From positions 1 through 55,906 of the forward strand of contig JANQPM010000116.1 in the NCBI GenBank assembly GCA_028289465.1: a stretch of 55,906 bases of DNA, written 5' to 3'. Numbering within the stretch: position 1 is the stretch's first letter; each line of letters begins with the position of its first letter. The notes under the pieces were generated by a model. The model was given only the letters and a program-made list of their open reading frames with translations, had not been told where the DNA came from and ran no database searches. Below are positions 55,506 to 55,906 of this stretch, piece by piece. The DNA is from Lysobacterales bacterium. Lineage in GTDB: Bacteria > Pseudomonadota > Gammaproteobacteria > Xanthomonadales > SZUA-36. Made by a program: the position numbers and the translations under genes.

Positions 55506-55906
55506 GGTGTCTAGCGCCCGCTTCTTTCGTAGCGCCGGCGAAGCCAGACGCGCTTAACGGTGCCTGCTGTCCGGCTTCTTTGCCGTTGGCAAAACCGCCG
55601 GCCAAGTCACCTGCGCTGCGGTTTCACGATAGTGAAGAAGTCTTCTGGCACAGCCGTTAAGCGCGTGCAGGCGAAGCCAGACGCGCTTAACGGTGCCTGC
55701 TGTCCGGCTTCTTTGCCGCTGGCAAAACCGCCGGCCAAGTCACCTGCGCTGCGGTTTCACGATAGTGAAGAAGCCTTCTGGCGCAGCCGTTAAGCGCGTG
55801 CGGACGAAAACCGCAACCGCACGCCCCCCAAGTTATCCATTTCGGACTTCCCAGTCTGGCTTCTTTCCTTCGGAAAACCGCCAGACTGTCTAGCCGGGGT
55901 TACGAC
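55506..55906 (+). repeat. Dispersed hairpin repeat array R5 with two 133-bp tandem units
   Basis: The array starts GGTGTCTAGCGCCCGC (55506) facing rimO. Two nearly identical 133-base units occupy 55538-55670 and 55671-55803. Each unit contains one hairpin with stem TTGCC/GGCAA (in reverse orientation) and one with stem TTCAC/GTGAA. A further hairpin at 55852-55888 has outer arms CAGTCTGGC/GCCAGACTG and inner stem TTTCC/GGAAA. The apparent ORFs across this stretch encode the same peptide twice and are repeat artefacts. The array may continue beyond the window. Confidence 0.88.

Noticed and set aside
55538..55803. Possible CRISPR array
   Set aside because: There are only two long, nearly identical units with no unique spacers, and no cas genes are present.
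55560..55893. Two overlapping small ORFs encoding the same peptide
   Set aside because: They lie wholly in the 133-bp tandem repeat and simply reflect the repeated DNA; no ribosome-binding site.

Overview
The window is a GC-rich chromosomal segment from a gammaproteobacterium, most likely in or near the Xanthomonadales (Lysobacterales). The best clue is gene order: carA-carB-greA-rpfE-like-recJ-prfB-lysS is the block that, as I remember it, flanks the rpf quorum-sensing genes in Xanthomonas. The rpfG/C/F/B genes themselves are absent here. Two large TonB-dependent receptors, an AddAB-like helicase-nuclease pair, a TGTAGGAGCG-type REP pair and dispersed palindromic repeats fit the same kind of organism. 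No rRNA, CRISPR array, phage, plasmid or insertion-sequence gene was seen. Almost everything looks like core chromosome.

Layout. 1-7956 (+): carA, carB, greA, an RpfE-type gene and recJ. 8007-8768 (-): an unknown exported protein. 9057-14772 (+): prfB with its programmed frameshift, lysS, an omega-amidase-like nitrilase, the glutathione-dependent formaldehyde pair adhC-fghA, and a tiny exported protein. 14769-28635 (-): a two-RCK potassium channel with a DUF6394-like membrane partner, a periplasmic M16 peptidase, mfd, an NhaC-type antiporter and a DUF349 protein. 28815-34526 (-): dusB with a TraB-family protein, a three-gene agmatine-to-putrescine operon (small exported protein, aguA, aguB), and rsgA. 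34732-41933 (+): orn and two paralogous TonB-dependent receptors, each closed by a strong terminator. 42017-46131: ppsA (-) divergent from its regulator ppsR (+), a DUF1249 gene, tRNA-Ala(GGC) and tRNA-Glu(TTC). 46523-52532 (+): addB-like and addA-like genes. 52571-55455 (-): a small lipoprotein, rsmC and rimO.

Functional grouping. There is a strong translation and RNA-modification theme (prfB, lysS, dusB, rsgA, rsmC, rimO, orn, two tRNAs). DNA repair is represented by recJ, mfd and the addAB-like pair. Central metabolism is represented by carAB, ppsA/ppsR, formaldehyde oxidation and agmatine catabolism. Outer-membrane uptake is represented by the TonB receptor pair.

The most unusual signal is non-coding. 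A dispersed repeat family (1-124, 16911-17034, 23644-23935, 38648-38785, 55506-55906, and a relic near 46263) keeps constant flanks GGCGGTTT...AAGAAGCC around an inner hairpin whose stem differs from copy to copy but stays complementary. Every copy that keeps the GGTGTC-type end points that end at the start codon of the adjacent gene. A second notable point is that the AddB-like protein appears to have lost the cysteines expected for an iron-sulfur cluster. I did not find a clearly new multi-gene system; the repeat family is the strongest candidate for something undescribed.
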